64,000 nucleotides of DNA from Putridiphycobacter sp045110285. GTDB taxonomy: Bacteria; Bacteroidota; Bacteroidia; Flavobacteriales_D; Crocinitomicaceae. Position 1 is the stretch's first letter. Each line of letters starts with the position of its first letter. A model generated the notes under the pieces. The model did not search any database. It had not been told where the DNA came from and saw only the letters and a list, made by a program, of their open reading frames with translations. The translations under genes and the position numbers were made by a program. The DNA lies in contig JBGCGA010000017.1 in NCBI GenBank assembly GCA_045110285.1, positions 6,773 through 70,772 of the forward strand, read 5' to 3'. Positions 1 through 8,668 of this stretch are shown here, piece by piece.

Positions 1-163
1 TAATTTTCCTGATGTCAACAAACTACAGTATGGTCCAACAGTGCGAATAGGGTTTAACAATGTTTTTCTTTTTGGATCATATAACCTAACCTACTTATTC
101 GAGCACGAAAACAGTAGCAAACTCAATTTATTTTCGGCTGGAATCAGTATAGGATGGTTTTAA
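1..163 (+). CDS. C-terminal end of an outer-membrane beta-barrel protein (5' truncated by window)
   Basis: An open frame enters from the left edge (first full codon at base 2) and stops with TAA at 161-163, giving about 53 residues. The visible part alternates polar and hydrophobic residues (for example VRIGFNNVFLFGSYNLTYLF) and ends in GWF. A terminal aromatic residue after an amphipathic strand is typical of the last strand of an outer-membrane beta-barrel, recognised by the BAM machinery. The segment is too short to assign a family; a PorT-like or 'outer membrane beta-barrel' protein is the best guess. The frame and strand are fairly certain and the function is inferred from strand pattern only. 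Confidence 0.6.
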   Translation, partial: NFPDVNKLQYGPTVRIGFNNVFLFGSYNLTYLFEHENSSKLNLFSAGISIGWF

Positions 164-203
164 AAATTAGACTATTTTATATTTTTCTCATCTAAACAAA
201 CGG

Positions 204-211
204 TATATTTG
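204..211 (+). promoter_or_regulatory. Bacteroidota -7 promoter box (TATATTTG) before the polyprenyl synthase gene
   Basis: The sequence TATATTTG fits the Bacteroidota -7 consensus TAnnTTTG exactly and ends 9 bases before the ATG at 221. I see no TTG at the usual -33 spacing, so this is supported by one box only. If real, the transcript would have only a few untranslated bases. It also overlaps a TTG at 209, which argues for the ATG at 221 as the start. Confidence 0.45.
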
Positions 212-220
212 TACATACAA

Positions 221-1195
221 ATGGTTACTGTAAAAGACATAAAAGCGAGTGTAAAAGATGAAATGAAAGTCTTTGAACAGAAATTTCAAGAGGCTATGAA
301 ATCTGACACTGAGCTGCTAAATAAAGTGACTCATTATGTTGTGAAGCGAAAAGGGAAGCAAATGCGGCCTATGTTTATTTTTTTAACCGCTAAAATGCTT
401 AACGGAGAAGTCGCTGACAAAACCTACCGGGCAGCTTCACTTATAGAATTGTTACACACCGCCACACTTGTTCATGATGATGTGGTTGATGATGCCAATG
501 AACGGAGAGGTTTCTTTTCAGTGAATGCCCTCTGGAAAAATAAAATTGCCGTTTTAGTGGGTGACTACCTGTTATCTCAAGGTCTTTTGATGTCAGTTGA
601 TAACAACGAATTTGATTTACTTAAAATTGTGACTGTTCCTGTTAAGGAAATGATTGAGGGAGAACTTTTGCAATATGAAAAGTCTAGAAAGCTTGACATT
701 ACTGAAGAAGTGTATTTTGAGGTAATTAGGAAAAAGACAGCTTCATTGATTGCTGGTTGCTGTGCTGCTGGAGCCGCTTCGGTTTCTGATGATAATGAAG
801 TGGTTAAAACCATGAAAAAATTTGGTGAATTAGTCGGTTTGGCTTTTCAAATAAAAGATGATATTTTCGATTATGGAGAGGAAAATGTAGGAAAGCCAAC
901 AGGCAATGACATCCGAGAACAAAAAATGACTCTTCCATTAATTCATGTTTTAAATACAGCCCCAATTGAAGTAAAACGGCAATTGATTAACATTGTAAAA
1001 AAGTATAACGAAGATTCCAAAAAGGTGAAAGAAGCCATAAAATTGGTAGTTGAATACGGAGGAATAAGTTATGCACGAACTAAAATGTTAAATATAAAAA
1101 ATGAAGCTGTAAAATTACTCGATCAGTTTGAAGACAATGAGCATAAAAGAATTTTACTTGGTCTTGTTGAATACACCGTAAACCGCACAAAATAG
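221..1195 (+). CDS. Polyprenyl (octaprenyl-type) diphosphate synthase
   Basis: All-trans prenyl diphosphate synthase that condenses isopentenyl diphosphate onto allylic diphosphates, probably to make the quinone (menaquinone) side chain. The first Asp-rich motif is at residues 86-91 (HDDVVDDANERRG) and the second near residue 213 (QIKDDIFDYG); both bind Mg-diphosphate. The GKQMRP segment near residue 46 matches the conserved IPP-binding region. At about 324 residues it has normal length. The frame is open upstream to a TTG at 209, but the ATG at 221 is preferred because the TTG lies inside a promoter box. A small lipoprotein gene follows 5 bp after the stop. Chain length of the product cannot be read from sequence; IspB/HepT-like is likely. 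Confidence 0.93.
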   Translation: MVTVKDIKASVKDEMKVFEQKFQEAMKSDTELLNKVTHYVVKRKGKQMRPMFIFLTAKMLNGEVADKTYRAASLIELLHTATLVHDDVVDDANERRGFFSVNALWKNKIAVLVGDYLLSQGLLMSVDNNEFDLLKIVTVPVKEMIEGELLQYEKSRKLDITEEVYFEVIRKKTASLIAGCCAAGAASVSDDNEVVKTMKKFGELVGLAFQIKDDIFDYGEENVGKPTGNDIREQKMTLPLIHVLNTAPIEVKRQLINIVKKYNEDSKKVKEAIKLVVEYGGISYARTKMLNIKNEAVKLLDQFEDNEHKRILLGLVEYTVNRTK

Positions 1196-1200
1196 TTAAA

Positions 1201-1593
1201 ATGAAATCTAATTTTTATTTGTTTTTGTTGATATTGTTATTCTTTTCCTGTTCTACAGAGGAAGCAAAAAAAACTAGTACTGTTGAGCAAAAAGCTGAAA
1301 CGATAATTCCTGATGATGGCCTTCAAAAATCATATTATCCAAAAGGCAATCTAAAAATGAGTGGTAAATTGAATGCTCAAGGACTCAAAGAAGGAGTTTG
1401 GACGAGCTACTTTGAAAATGGCCAAAAAAACAGTGAATCAACTTTTGTAAATGGTATTAATAACGGCTATTCAATGGTTTGGTTTCCGAGTGGAAAAGTG
1501 AGGTATTTTGGTGATTACAAAGGAGGGAAGCAGGTAGGAGAATGGACGTATTTTAACGAAGAGGGTAAAATAATCGAAAAACAATCACACTAG
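1201..1593 (+). CDS. Lipoprotein with MORN/YwqK-like repeats
   Basis: A 130-residue protein with a lipoprotein signal peptide: charged start, hydrophobic core, then a lipobox ending LFFSC, so Cys17 is likely lipidated. The mature part holds three to four repeats of the form Y-x-NG-x3-x-G-x2-x-G (SYYPKGNLKMSGKL, SYFENGQKNSESTFVNG, WFPSGKVRYFGDYKGG, TYFNEEGK). These are the MORN-repeat variant found in the YwqK family, common as small envelope lipoproteins in Bacteroidota. It starts 5 bp after the polyprenyl synthase stop and is probably cotranscribed. Its 3' end overlaps the convergent glycosyltransferase by 4 bp. Function unknown; the YwqK 'antitoxin' label should not be read as a toxin-antitoxin role here. 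Confidence 0.82.
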   Translation: MKSNFYLFLLILLFFSCSTEEAKKTSTVEQKAETIIPDDGLQKSYYPKGNLKMSGKLNAQGLKEGVWTSYFENGQKNSESTFVNGINNGYSMVWFPSGKVRYFGDYKGGKQVGEWTYFNEEGKIIEKQSH

Positions 1594-2717
1594 CCCAAAA
1601 TTGTTACCATAGTTTGGTGAGCATTCTGTTCATTATTGAAAGTTGACAAAAACAGTTCCTGTCGTTCATCAAACATATCTTGAGTAAAGGGCAGACTCAT
1701 TAATGCCTTAAAATTCTTAAGAATTAATTCTGTTTGATCTTCTACTATGCACAAATTCTGAAATAAATGCTTGTCGTCCATTTTAGAATTGATAATAATG
1801 TGCTTCCCTATCGCTAAAGCATGCAGTAGTTTTAATTTTATGCCTGTTTGTTGCTGTGTAAATAATAAATTTATTTGTGCATTTTCAATAAGCATGTTCA
1901 TTTCATCTTGACTTGGGTTTGCAACAAGCTTCAACATGTCTAAAGATGTACATAATTGTATTACTTCTTGTGATGGGTCTTTACCAGCAATTATAATTTC
2001 ATATTTACTGAACGGCGCAATATTTTTTGCAATAAATTTTACCGTCTCTATATTTTCATTAACGCTTAAATTTCCCTGAAACAATCCAAATAAAGGAATT
2101 GAATCAAATCCATTTTGCCTTTTTTTAAATCTGAAAAACGGCGGACTATGATAGGTTTTAGCGTATTGAGAAAAGTGATTAATATCCATTTTAGCAATCG
2201 AAAAAATAGCCTTGGCCCGAACTAAAACGCTTTCGAACTTTTCAAGCTTTTTGGCTTCCCATAAATAGTACTGTTTTTTAATTCTATTTTTTTCAACAGC
2301 CGCTAGTCCACGGTAGTAATTGTGTTCAATATTATGTGTTCTAACAAATTTTTCTCTGTTTAAAAGATCAGGATGATTAAGGTAAAAGCACGATTGCAAT
2401 CCGCTAAATAATATTGGTGCTTCATTGGCTTTTAAGTTTTCTAGCAGTTTTTTGTCGTTTCGTGTGGCCACAATAAATGGCAATTTACTAGATACCATCT
2501 TGCCAATATGTTTTTTTCGGTGATAATAAAACACTTGTTCCGCAAAGTCATTTAAACGGTTGGTAGGTGAATTATTGCCTTCGTAGTAAAAACAATGGTA
2601 AGTTATTTTTACACCTATTTTGTGAAGCGCTTTTAACTGAAAGTACAAGTCAATAATTCCGCCATAAATTGGTGGATATGGAACATCAAATGCAACAATA
2701 TGAAGGTGCTTATCCAT
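1590..2717 (-). CDS. Glycosyltransferase family protein (GT4-like)
   Basis: A 375-residue protein that reads as a GT-B fold glycosyltransferase. The N-terminus HIVAFDVPYPPIYGGIIDLY resembles the nucleotide-free domain of group 1 transferases, with the Gly-rich acceptor loop. The C-terminal half holds the donor-domain pattern: LFGLFQGNLSVNENIE, YEIIIAGKDPSQ, and the stretch around ENAQINLLFTQQQTGIKLKLLHALAIGKHIIIN, where the acidic EX7E-type motif is weak. It is the second gene of a pair: its ATG overlaps the stop of the upstream transferase in ATGGATAA, so translation is probably coupled. Substrate unknown; lipid-linked oligosaccharide or polysaccharide synthesis is plausible. Confidence 0.82.
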   Translation of the reverse strand: MDKHLHIVAFDVPYPPIYGGIIDLYFQLKALHKIGVKITYHCFYYEGNNSPTNRLNDFAEQVFYYHRKKHIGKMVSSKLPFIVATRNDKKLLENLKANEAPILFSGLQSCFYLNHPDLLNREKFVRTHNIEHNYYRGLAAVEKNRIKKQYYLWEAKKLEKFESVLVRAKAIFSIAKMDINHFSQYAKTYHSPPFFRFKKRQNGFDSIPLFGLFQGNLSVNENIETVKFIAKNIAPFSKYEIIIAGKDPSQEVIQLCTSLDMLKLVANPSQDEMNMLIENAQINLLFTQQQTGIKLKLLHALAIGKHIIINSKMDDKHLFQNLCIVEDQTELILKNFKALMSLPFTQDMFDERQELFLSTFNNEQNAHQTMVTILG

Positions 2718-3828
2718 AAATAGTATCTAGTACTTTAGTTTCATTTTGCCACGTTAATTTAAGGCTCGCTTTTTTACAATTGGCTTTTAATTTATCAAAT
2801 AGTTTATCGTCAAATAAAATTATTTTCATGTGTTCAGCAACAATTTGAGCACTTAAATTTTTTGTTATTCTACCTATATCATAGCTCTGTACTATTTGTT
2901 TTATTTCAATTAAATCAGATGCTAAAACTGGAACTCCAGCATGAATATAGTCGAATAGTTTGTTCGGTAATGCCAATTGGTAATTTAAATTTGTTGCTTT
3001 ATCAAGCGATAAACCTAGGCTTGAATGAATGGTATAATTCATTAATTTATCATATGGCTGTTTTCCAAAAAACAGCACTTTTTTTTCAAGTTTCTTAGCC
3101 GCTACAATTTCTTTTAATTTTGGAATCACGTCTCCATCTCCAACAAAAATTAAAATGGCACCTTCAACTAATTGAATAGCTTCAACTGCCTCTTCTGCCC
3201 CTCTATCTATATTAATGCCTGCACCTTGCATTATTACAATTTTTTTGTCTTCTGGTAAACCCAATTCTTGTTTAGAGTATTTCAATTCAATTTGTTTTGG
3301 GTCCGAAATATTTCGGACAACCTTAACTGCTATTTCAGTTTGTTTCTGATACAAATTGGCAATTGATTGATTAACTGTATAAAACTGGTCAACAAGTGGT
3401 AGTGATTTTCGCTCAATCCATTTCCAAATTTTTTTAACTGTTGGCTTGTTTTGAATTTCAGGAACTTCAGTAAAATACTCATGAGCATCATAGACTAATA
3501 CTTTGCTTTTATTAAAGCGTTTTGCCCAGGCATTGGCTAAAAGCGTATCAAGGTCGTTTGCTAAAAGTATGTCAGACTTGTTTGCCAATAGATATAACCA
3601 TAAACGAAAATTGTAGTTCGCATAAAATAGTGGTCCTTTATTAAACCATAATTTAAAACGTTTCACCCTATATGGTCGGTCTGTTACAGGCAATGAATTT
3701 TTTAATTTTCTCCCACATAAAATCACTTCGTAATTAGCGGATTGTAAATAGGCACAAACTTTTTTAACTCTTTGGTCAGTTGCCAGGTCGTTAGTAACAG
3801 AAACTATGATGCGTTTTTGTTTTTCCAC
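2710..3828 (-). CDS. Glycosyltransferase group 1 family protein
   Basis: A 372-residue GT-B glycosyltransferase. Seen: N-terminal domain with IIVSVTNDLATDQRVKKVC and VLVYDAHEYFTEVPEI (the DAHE segment is typical of Bacteroidota group 1 transferases). The donor-binding half has KIVIMQGAGINIDRGAEEAV, LIFVGDGDVIPKLKEI, VLFFGKQPYDKLM and the nucleotide-sugar motif LPNKLFDYIHAGVPVLASDL. The start is a GTG at 3826-3828, directly downstream of a good promoter box, which implies an essentially leaderless transcript. The gene is followed by a second transferase overlapping by 8 bp. Donor and acceptor sugars are not evident. Confidence 0.88.
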   Translation of the reverse strand: MEKQKRIIVSVTNDLATDQRVKKVCAYLQSANYEVILCGRKLKNSLPVTDRPYRVKRFKLWFNKGPLFYANYNFRLWLYLLANKSDILLANDLDTLLANAWAKRFNKSKVLVYDAHEYFTEVPEIQNKPTVKKIWKWIERKSLPLVDQFYTVNQSIANLYQKQTEIAVKVVRNISDPKQIELKYSKQELGLPEDKKIVIMQGAGINIDRGAEEAVEAIQLVEGAILIFVGDGDVIPKLKEIVAAKKLEKKVLFFGKQPYDKLMNYTIHSSLGLSLDKATNLNYQLALPNKLFDYIHAGVPVLASDLIEIKQIVQSYDIGRITKNLSAQIVAEHMKIILFDDKLFDKLKANCKKASLKLTWQNETKVLDTIYG

Positions 3829-3832
3829 TGCT

Positions 3833-3858
3833 CAAAGGTAAAAAACTATTTCCATCAA
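3833..3858 (-). promoter_or_regulatory. Promoter for the glycosyltransferase pair
   Basis: Read on the minus strand, TTG (3858-3856) is followed after 15 bases by TACCTTTG (3840-3833), an exact TAnnTTTG -7 box. The spacing is slightly shorter than the usual 17-23. The box ends only 4 bases before the GTG start at 3828, so transcription would begin at or within a base or two of the start codon. Confidence 0.5.
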
Positions 3859-3941
3859 TGTCATCCACTTTTTCAATAAATTTCAGCGTTAAAAACCAGT
3901 CTAAAAAAATGATTATCTTGTTCTAAAAAATAACAGTACTT

Positions 3942-6404
3942 ATGATTTTTTTTAGATCGCTTTTTCTACTAGCAATACTAATTCCTATCTCTATTTCAGC
4001 GCAAGACATCACTCAAAATTTAAGGGGTTCAGTGGTGGATGCGGACACTAAAATTCCACTGATTGGATGCACCGTAAAAGTTTTGGACATATCTGAAAAA
4101 TTATTTGGTGCTGCAGTAAATGCTTCAGGCGACTATGCCATCAGAAACATTCCAATTGGCAAGCATGAGGTTGAATATTCATTTGTGGGCTACAATCCAG
4201 TGATTAGAACCGTTATTTTAACCTCTGGGAAAGAGTACATTCTTAACATTGAACTTGAAGAATCGGCTTTAATTGGAGGAGAAGTTGAAGTGGTTGGAAC
4301 AAAAAAAGGGGAAGTGATTAACGAAATGGCAACTGTATCATCTCAGAGTTTTACCATTGAAGAAACAAACCGATATGCTGGTAGTAGAGGCGATCCTGCA
4401 AGAATGGTGTCGAATTACGCAGGTGCTCAAGGAGCGGATGATTCTAGGAATGACATTGTAATAAGAGGTAATTCGCCACTAGGAGTATTATACAAAGTAG
4501 AAGGTGTAGATATTCCAAATCCAAATCATTTTGCAATTGCCGGCTCTACGGGCGGTCCTGTGGCTATTTTAAATAATAAATTCTTGTCTAATTCCGATTT
4601 TTTTATGAGTGCTTTTCCTGCTGAATTTGGAAATTCATTGTCGGGAGTATTTGATATTAATTTAAGAAATGGTAATAATTCCATTCATGAATTTTCAGGA
4701 CAGTTTGGGTTTTTAGGGACTGAATTTCAGGTGGAAGGGCCTTTGTCGTCAAAGTCAAAAGCTAGCTATTTAATAGGTGGTAGGTATTCAACTTTAACAT
4801 TAATGAAACAGTTAGGAGTTACCATTGGAACAGATGCAGTTCCTTTGTATGGTGACGGTGCATTTAAGTTTAATTTCCCACTTAAAAAGGGTGGAGCTGT
4901 TTCATTCTTTGGAATTGGTGGAGCCAGTTCTATTGATATTGTTATTTCTGATCAGGAGAAACCTGCGCAGGATGCTTTTGGAGAACAAGATAGAGACCAA
5001 TATTTTGGAACTCAAATGTATTTTACAGGAATGACGTTTACAAAACCAATCAATTCAAAAACGTTTGTAAAAGCCACAGTAGCATATTCCAAAGAAATTC
5101 AAAGAACAAATCATGAATACATCTTAAGAGATTTAAATCCTGATTCAACATGGAATTATAAAGCCGACCCATTTACAATGATGACCTATCGCTACGAAAT
5201 TGACAAACTAAGTGCCTACGTTGGAGTAAATCGAAAAATTAACTCAAAACACCTATTCCAGTATGGGCTTAATGTTGACGCTTATACTTTCAGTATGCAA
5301 GATTCAATTAGAAATGTAATATCTGATTCAACCTCGGCCTTTAAATTACGTTGGGATTATCGATCAACCAACCCAGATTTTTTAGTTCAAGCATTTGCAC
5401 AATGGCGATATAAAGTTAATCCCAGTTTACTATTTACCGCAGGTTTGCACAGCCAGTATTTTACCCATAGTAACAGTGTTTCACCTGTTGAACCACGTAT
5501 TGGGGCAAAGTATAATTTAAACGAAAAAAGTGTTTTAGCTGCTGGAGTAGGAATGCACTCGCAAATTCAACCGCTGTACACTTATACCTATCATTTAATC
5601 GACCCGAATACAAGTGAAAAAATTTACCACAATAGGAATATGGATTTTTCAAGGAGTTTACATTCAGTATTAAGCTATTCAACAACAATTAGAAAAACCC
5701 TTCAATTTAAATCGGAAATATATTATCAGCATCTTTATAATATTCCGGTTGAGGTTGCCAGCTCTTCGTTTTCATTATTAAATCAGGGAAGTGGCTTTGC
5801 CAGATTTTTTCCTGATTCTCTTCAAAATACAGGTACGGGACAAAATTATGGAATTGAGTTTACCGTTCAAAAATTCTTTAATAAGTCTTTCTTTTTCATG
5901 ACAACTCTTAGTTTGTATGAGTCGAAATATAGAGGAAGTGACGGCGTGTTAAGAGATACTGATTTTAATGGAAATTATATTGTGAATGGCCTGATTGGAA
6001 AAGAACTGACAATAGGAAAAAAGAAGAATCAACTTTTGGGATTTGGTGCTAAAGTGACGTATGCAGGAGGCAGACGTTACGGTTTTGTGGATACTATTGC
6101 AACAAATGCTTTGGAGGAAATTGTGTTTTTAGATGATGGATATAATACTAGAAGACTGCCAGAATATTTCCGTTTCGATTTTAAAGTAAACTATACACTT
6201 AATGCGGCTAAAGTTAGCCATGAATTTGGACTTGACTTGGTTAATGTGTTTAATACTAGAAATATTTTAGGATTAACTTATGTACCAAACGAGGAAAATC
6301 CGGGCGAACCTTTTCAGTTCAGAAATCAATTAGGAAGGTTACCTTTGTTTTATTATAAAATTGAATTTAGATTAAATAAACGTTCGAAAGGACTGCAAGA
6401 ATAG
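3942..6404 (+). CDS. TonB-dependent receptor with carboxypeptidase-regulatory-like domain
   Basis: An 820-residue outer-membrane receptor. Signal peptide at residues 1-20 (ends ISISAQD). Residues about 25-112 form a CarboxypepD_reg-like domain (LRGSVVDADTKIPLIGCTVKV ... YSFVGYNP), standard for Bacteroidota TonB receptors. A plug domain follows (about 125-245: GDPARMVSNYAGAQGADDSRN, IVIRGNSPLGVLYKVEGVDIPNPNHF), then a long barrel. I see no SusD partner and no HTH or transporter nearby that would reveal the ligand, so it looks like a stand-alone receptor rather than a SusCD uptake locus. The 15-bp gap to the SpoIIE gene downstream suggests possible cotranscription. Substrate unknown. Confidence 0.92.
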   Translation: MIFFRSLFLLAILIPISISAQDITQNLRGSVVDADTKIPLIGCTVKVLDISEKLFGAAVNASGDYAIRNIPIGKHEVEYSFVGYNPVIRTVILTSGKEYILNIELEESALIGGEVEVVGTKKGEVINEMATVSSQSFTIEETNRYAGSRGDPARMVSNYAGAQGADDSRNDIVIRGNSPLGVLYKVEGVDIPNPNHFAIAGSTGGPVAILNNKFLSNSDFFMSAFPAEFGNSLSGVFDINLRNGNNSIHEFSGQFGFLGTEFQVEGPLSSKSKASYLIGGRYSTLTLMKQLGVTIGTDAVPLYGDGAFKFNFPLKKGGAVSFFGIGGASSIDIVISDQEKPAQDAFGEQDRDQYFGTQMYFTGMTFTKPINSKTFVKATVAYSKEIQRTNHEYILRDLNPDSTWNYKADPFTMMTYRYEIDKLSAYVGVNRKINSKHLFQYGLNVDAYTFSMQDSIRNVISDSTSAFKLRWDYRSTNPDFLVQAFAQWRYKVNPSLLFTAGLHSQYFTHSNSVSPVEPRIGAKYNLNEKSVLAAGVGMHSQIQPLYTYTYHLIDPNTSEKIYHNRNMDFSRSLHSVLSYSTTIRKTLQFKSEIYYQHLYNIPVEVASSSFSLLNQGSGFARFFPDSLQNTGTGQNYGIEFTVQKFFNKSFFFMTTLSLYESKYRGSDGVLRDTDFNGNYIVNGLIGKELTIGKKKNQLLGFGAKVTYAGGRRYGFVDTIATNALEEIVFLDDGYNTRRLPEYFRFDFKVNYTLNAAKVSHEFGLDLVNVFNTRNILGLTYVPNEENPGEPFQFRNQLGRLPLFYYKIEFRLNKRSKGLQE

Positions 6405-6419
6405 CAAGCTTATAGTAAT

Positions 6420-8576
6420 ATGATTTCTAAAAAAATTATTGTTTTGTTTCTGGTTATTATGCCTGTGTTCCTTCTTGCTAATGGAAGCACTAAAATAAAA
6501 GACAGTAATATTGGTAAGTCATTTACAAAAGATGTTTTGATTTATGAGGATAAAAATAGACAAATAGAGATTGAAGATATCATAAAAATGTCAAACGATT
6601 CGTTTGTCAAAGTAGAGGTCGAAAATCCATCAGTTCAATTCACAAAATCAAGATTTTGGCTAAAATTTTCGGTTACGAACGAGTCAGAAAACTGGGATTT
6701 TATTTTAGAAACTGCCCGAACAATTACAGATAAAGTCTATTTATATCAAGTAAATTCCTCTAATGAAATCATTTCTGTGATGAAAAATGGAGATGATTTT
6801 AACTACTACAAAAAAGATATCCCTCACAGAAAAAACCTTTTTCCTCTGCAGATAAAAAAAGGTGAAACGCAGTTTTTTTATGTGGCAGTTATTAGTGGTG
6901 GAGAAGGTATACTCTTGCCAATAAGAATTCATGAAAAAATGGCTTTTTTTAAGCAGGATTATAAAGACCAGTTTAAAAATGGATTTTACTATGGTGTGAT
7001 GGGTCTGGTGGTTGTTATCAATTTTTTCTTCTATGTTTTACTGCGTGATCGTTCTTTTTTATATTACATCTTATATGTTTTTTTCCAAGGCATGTTACAA
7101 TTTTCATTAGATGGATATTCTCATCATCATTTTTTCCCTTCTAACGATTTTATGGTTAACAGATTCCCTCCCTTTGCAGGAGCCATGGGCATAGTTTTTA
7201 TGCTTATTTATGTCAGTAATTATTTAAAACTTTCAAAAAAGAAACCGCGACTCAATAAGGCATTTATTGCCGCTATTTTATTAATTGTAATTGCAACAAT
7301 TTTTATTTTTTTACCAGGCATTTTTCATTCCGTATCTTATCCAATGGTAAATGCTTTTAGCTTAATTAGTATTGTTTTATCGGTGGCCAGTATTTTCTAT
7401 TTAAGAGCAACTGGCAATAAAGTGGACAATTATTTTACCTTGGCTTTTGTCGTATTAATTAGTGGTGCAATCATTTTTATTCTTGGAAATTTTGGAATTA
7501 TTCAAAACTCAAGTATTTCATTAAATGCATTAAAAGTATGTTCGGTTATAGAGGTAGTTATTCTAAGCATATCAATGTCGTTTAAGTATCGCGAATTGCA
7601 AAAAGAAAAGGAAGATGCTCAGGCTGTTGCCTTAAAAAACTTGGAAGACAAAAATGCCGTAATGGATGAAATTAATGTCCGCCTTGAAGAGCAGGTGATT
7701 GAAAGAACAAGTGAAATAGAAAGTCAAAGGGCAGAATTAGCCTTACAAAATAGTGAAATAGTGAGTAGTATAAAATATGCTCAGCGCATTCAAGAAGCCA
7801 TTCTTCCAAGTTCAGAGCAAGTGTCCGAACTTTTAATAGACTCATTTGTTTTTTATTTACCTAAGGATGTGGTGAGTGGAGATTTCTATTTTGTAGAAAA
7901 AAAAGTGAATTCTAAAACTGATTCTATAGTTTTTGCTGCCGTCGATTGCACAGGTCATGGAGTTCCTGGGGCATTTATGAGCATTGTTGGCAATAATTTT
8001 TTGAGCCAGTCGATCAATGAAAAATCGGTTACTAATCCAGCAGAAATTCTGCAATTTTTAAATAAGGGGGTTAGTGAAACACTTCGCCAAAACATCAAAG
8101 GAGAATCTGTTCGTGATGGTATGGATATGTCATTATGTATGATTGACAGTGATCATAAAGTATTGCAATTTGCTGGTGCTAAAAACCCCATTTACATTAT
8201 TAGAAAAAAGTCTGACTCTCAAATATCAAACTTTGGGCTATTGCGAGAAGAAAACGACACGCATGTTTTACTTGAAGTGAAAGGAGATAAGCAACCTATT
8301 GGAAATCATTCGGGTGTAGAATTGGCATCATTCACTAATCATAAAATTGATCTGCAGAAGGGCGATTCGGTTTATTTATTTACGGACGGCTTTGCTGATC
8401 AATTTGGAGGATCTAAAGGAAAGAAATACAACTATAAGCAGTTCAGAAAATTGTTGTTGGACAATATTGAAGAGCCAATGGCATCACAAAAGCTAATCCT
8501 GCAAAAATCATTTTCTAACTGGGTTGGTAACAATGAGCAGATAGATGACGTACTAGTAATAGGAGTGAAAATATAG
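6420..8576 (+). CDS. 7TM-DISM sensor with SpoIIE-type PP2C phosphatase domain (copy 1)
   Basis: A 718-residue membrane signalling protein. Order of domains: signal peptide (1-21), periplasmic 7TMR-DISMED2-type beta domain (about 30-180, with SRFWLKFSVTNES and LPIRIHEK), seven-helix 7TM-DISM membrane region (about 188-395), a short coiled coil (about 400-450, RLEEQVIERTSEIESQ), and a SpoIIE/PP2C phosphatase domain (about 475-718). The metal-binding acidic residues are present: AVDCTGHGVPGAFMS near 507, RDGMDMSLCMID, and LFTDGFADQFGG. It probably dephosphorylates a Ser-phosphorylated STAS-type anti-sigma antagonist, but no such partner gene is nearby. The next gene is a close paralogue in the same orientation. 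Confidence 0.9.
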   Translation: MISKKIIVLFLVIMPVFLLANGSTKIKDSNIGKSFTKDVLIYEDKNRQIEIEDIIKMSNDSFVKVEVENPSVQFTKSRFWLKFSVTNESENWDFILETARTITDKVYLYQVNSSNEIISVMKNGDDFNYYKKDIPHRKNLFPLQIKKGETQFFYVAVISGGEGILLPIRIHEKMAFFKQDYKDQFKNGFYYGVMGLVVVINFFFYVLLRDRSFLYYILYVFFQGMLQFSLDGYSHHHFFPSNDFMVNRFPPFAGAMGIVFMLIYVSNYLKLSKKKPRLNKAFIAAILLIVIATIFIFLPGIFHSVSYPMVNAFSLISIVLSVASIFYLRATGNKVDNYFTLAFVVLISGAIIFILGNFGIIQNSSISLNALKVCSVIEVVILSISMSFKYRELQKEKEDAQAVALKNLEDKNAVMDEINVRLEEQVIERTSEIESQRAELALQNSEIVSSIKYAQRIQEAILPSSEQVSELLIDSFVFYLPKDVVSGDFYFVEKKVNSKTDSIVFAAVDCTGHGVPGAFMSIVGNNFLSQSINEKSVTNPAEILQFLNKGVSETLRQNIKGESVRDGMDMSLCMIDSDHKVLQFAGAKNPIYIIRKKSDSQISNFGLLREENDTHVLLEVKGDKQPIGNHSGVELASFTNHKIDLQKGDSVYLFTDGFADQFGGSKGKKYNYKQFRKLLLDNIEEPMASQKLILQKSFSNWVGNNEQIDDVLVIGVKI

Positions 8577-8668
8577 ACTGGCATAAATTGAAATTTTGCT
8601 GATTGAAAAATGCTGATTTTCACAGCTAGAAAGAGAAAATTTACCTTTTAATATCTACCATTTAGGAT

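Noticed and set aside
1201..1593. YwqK-type label suggesting a toxin-antitoxin module
   Set aside because: The protein is a lipoprotein with MORN-like repeats and has no toxin gene beside it.
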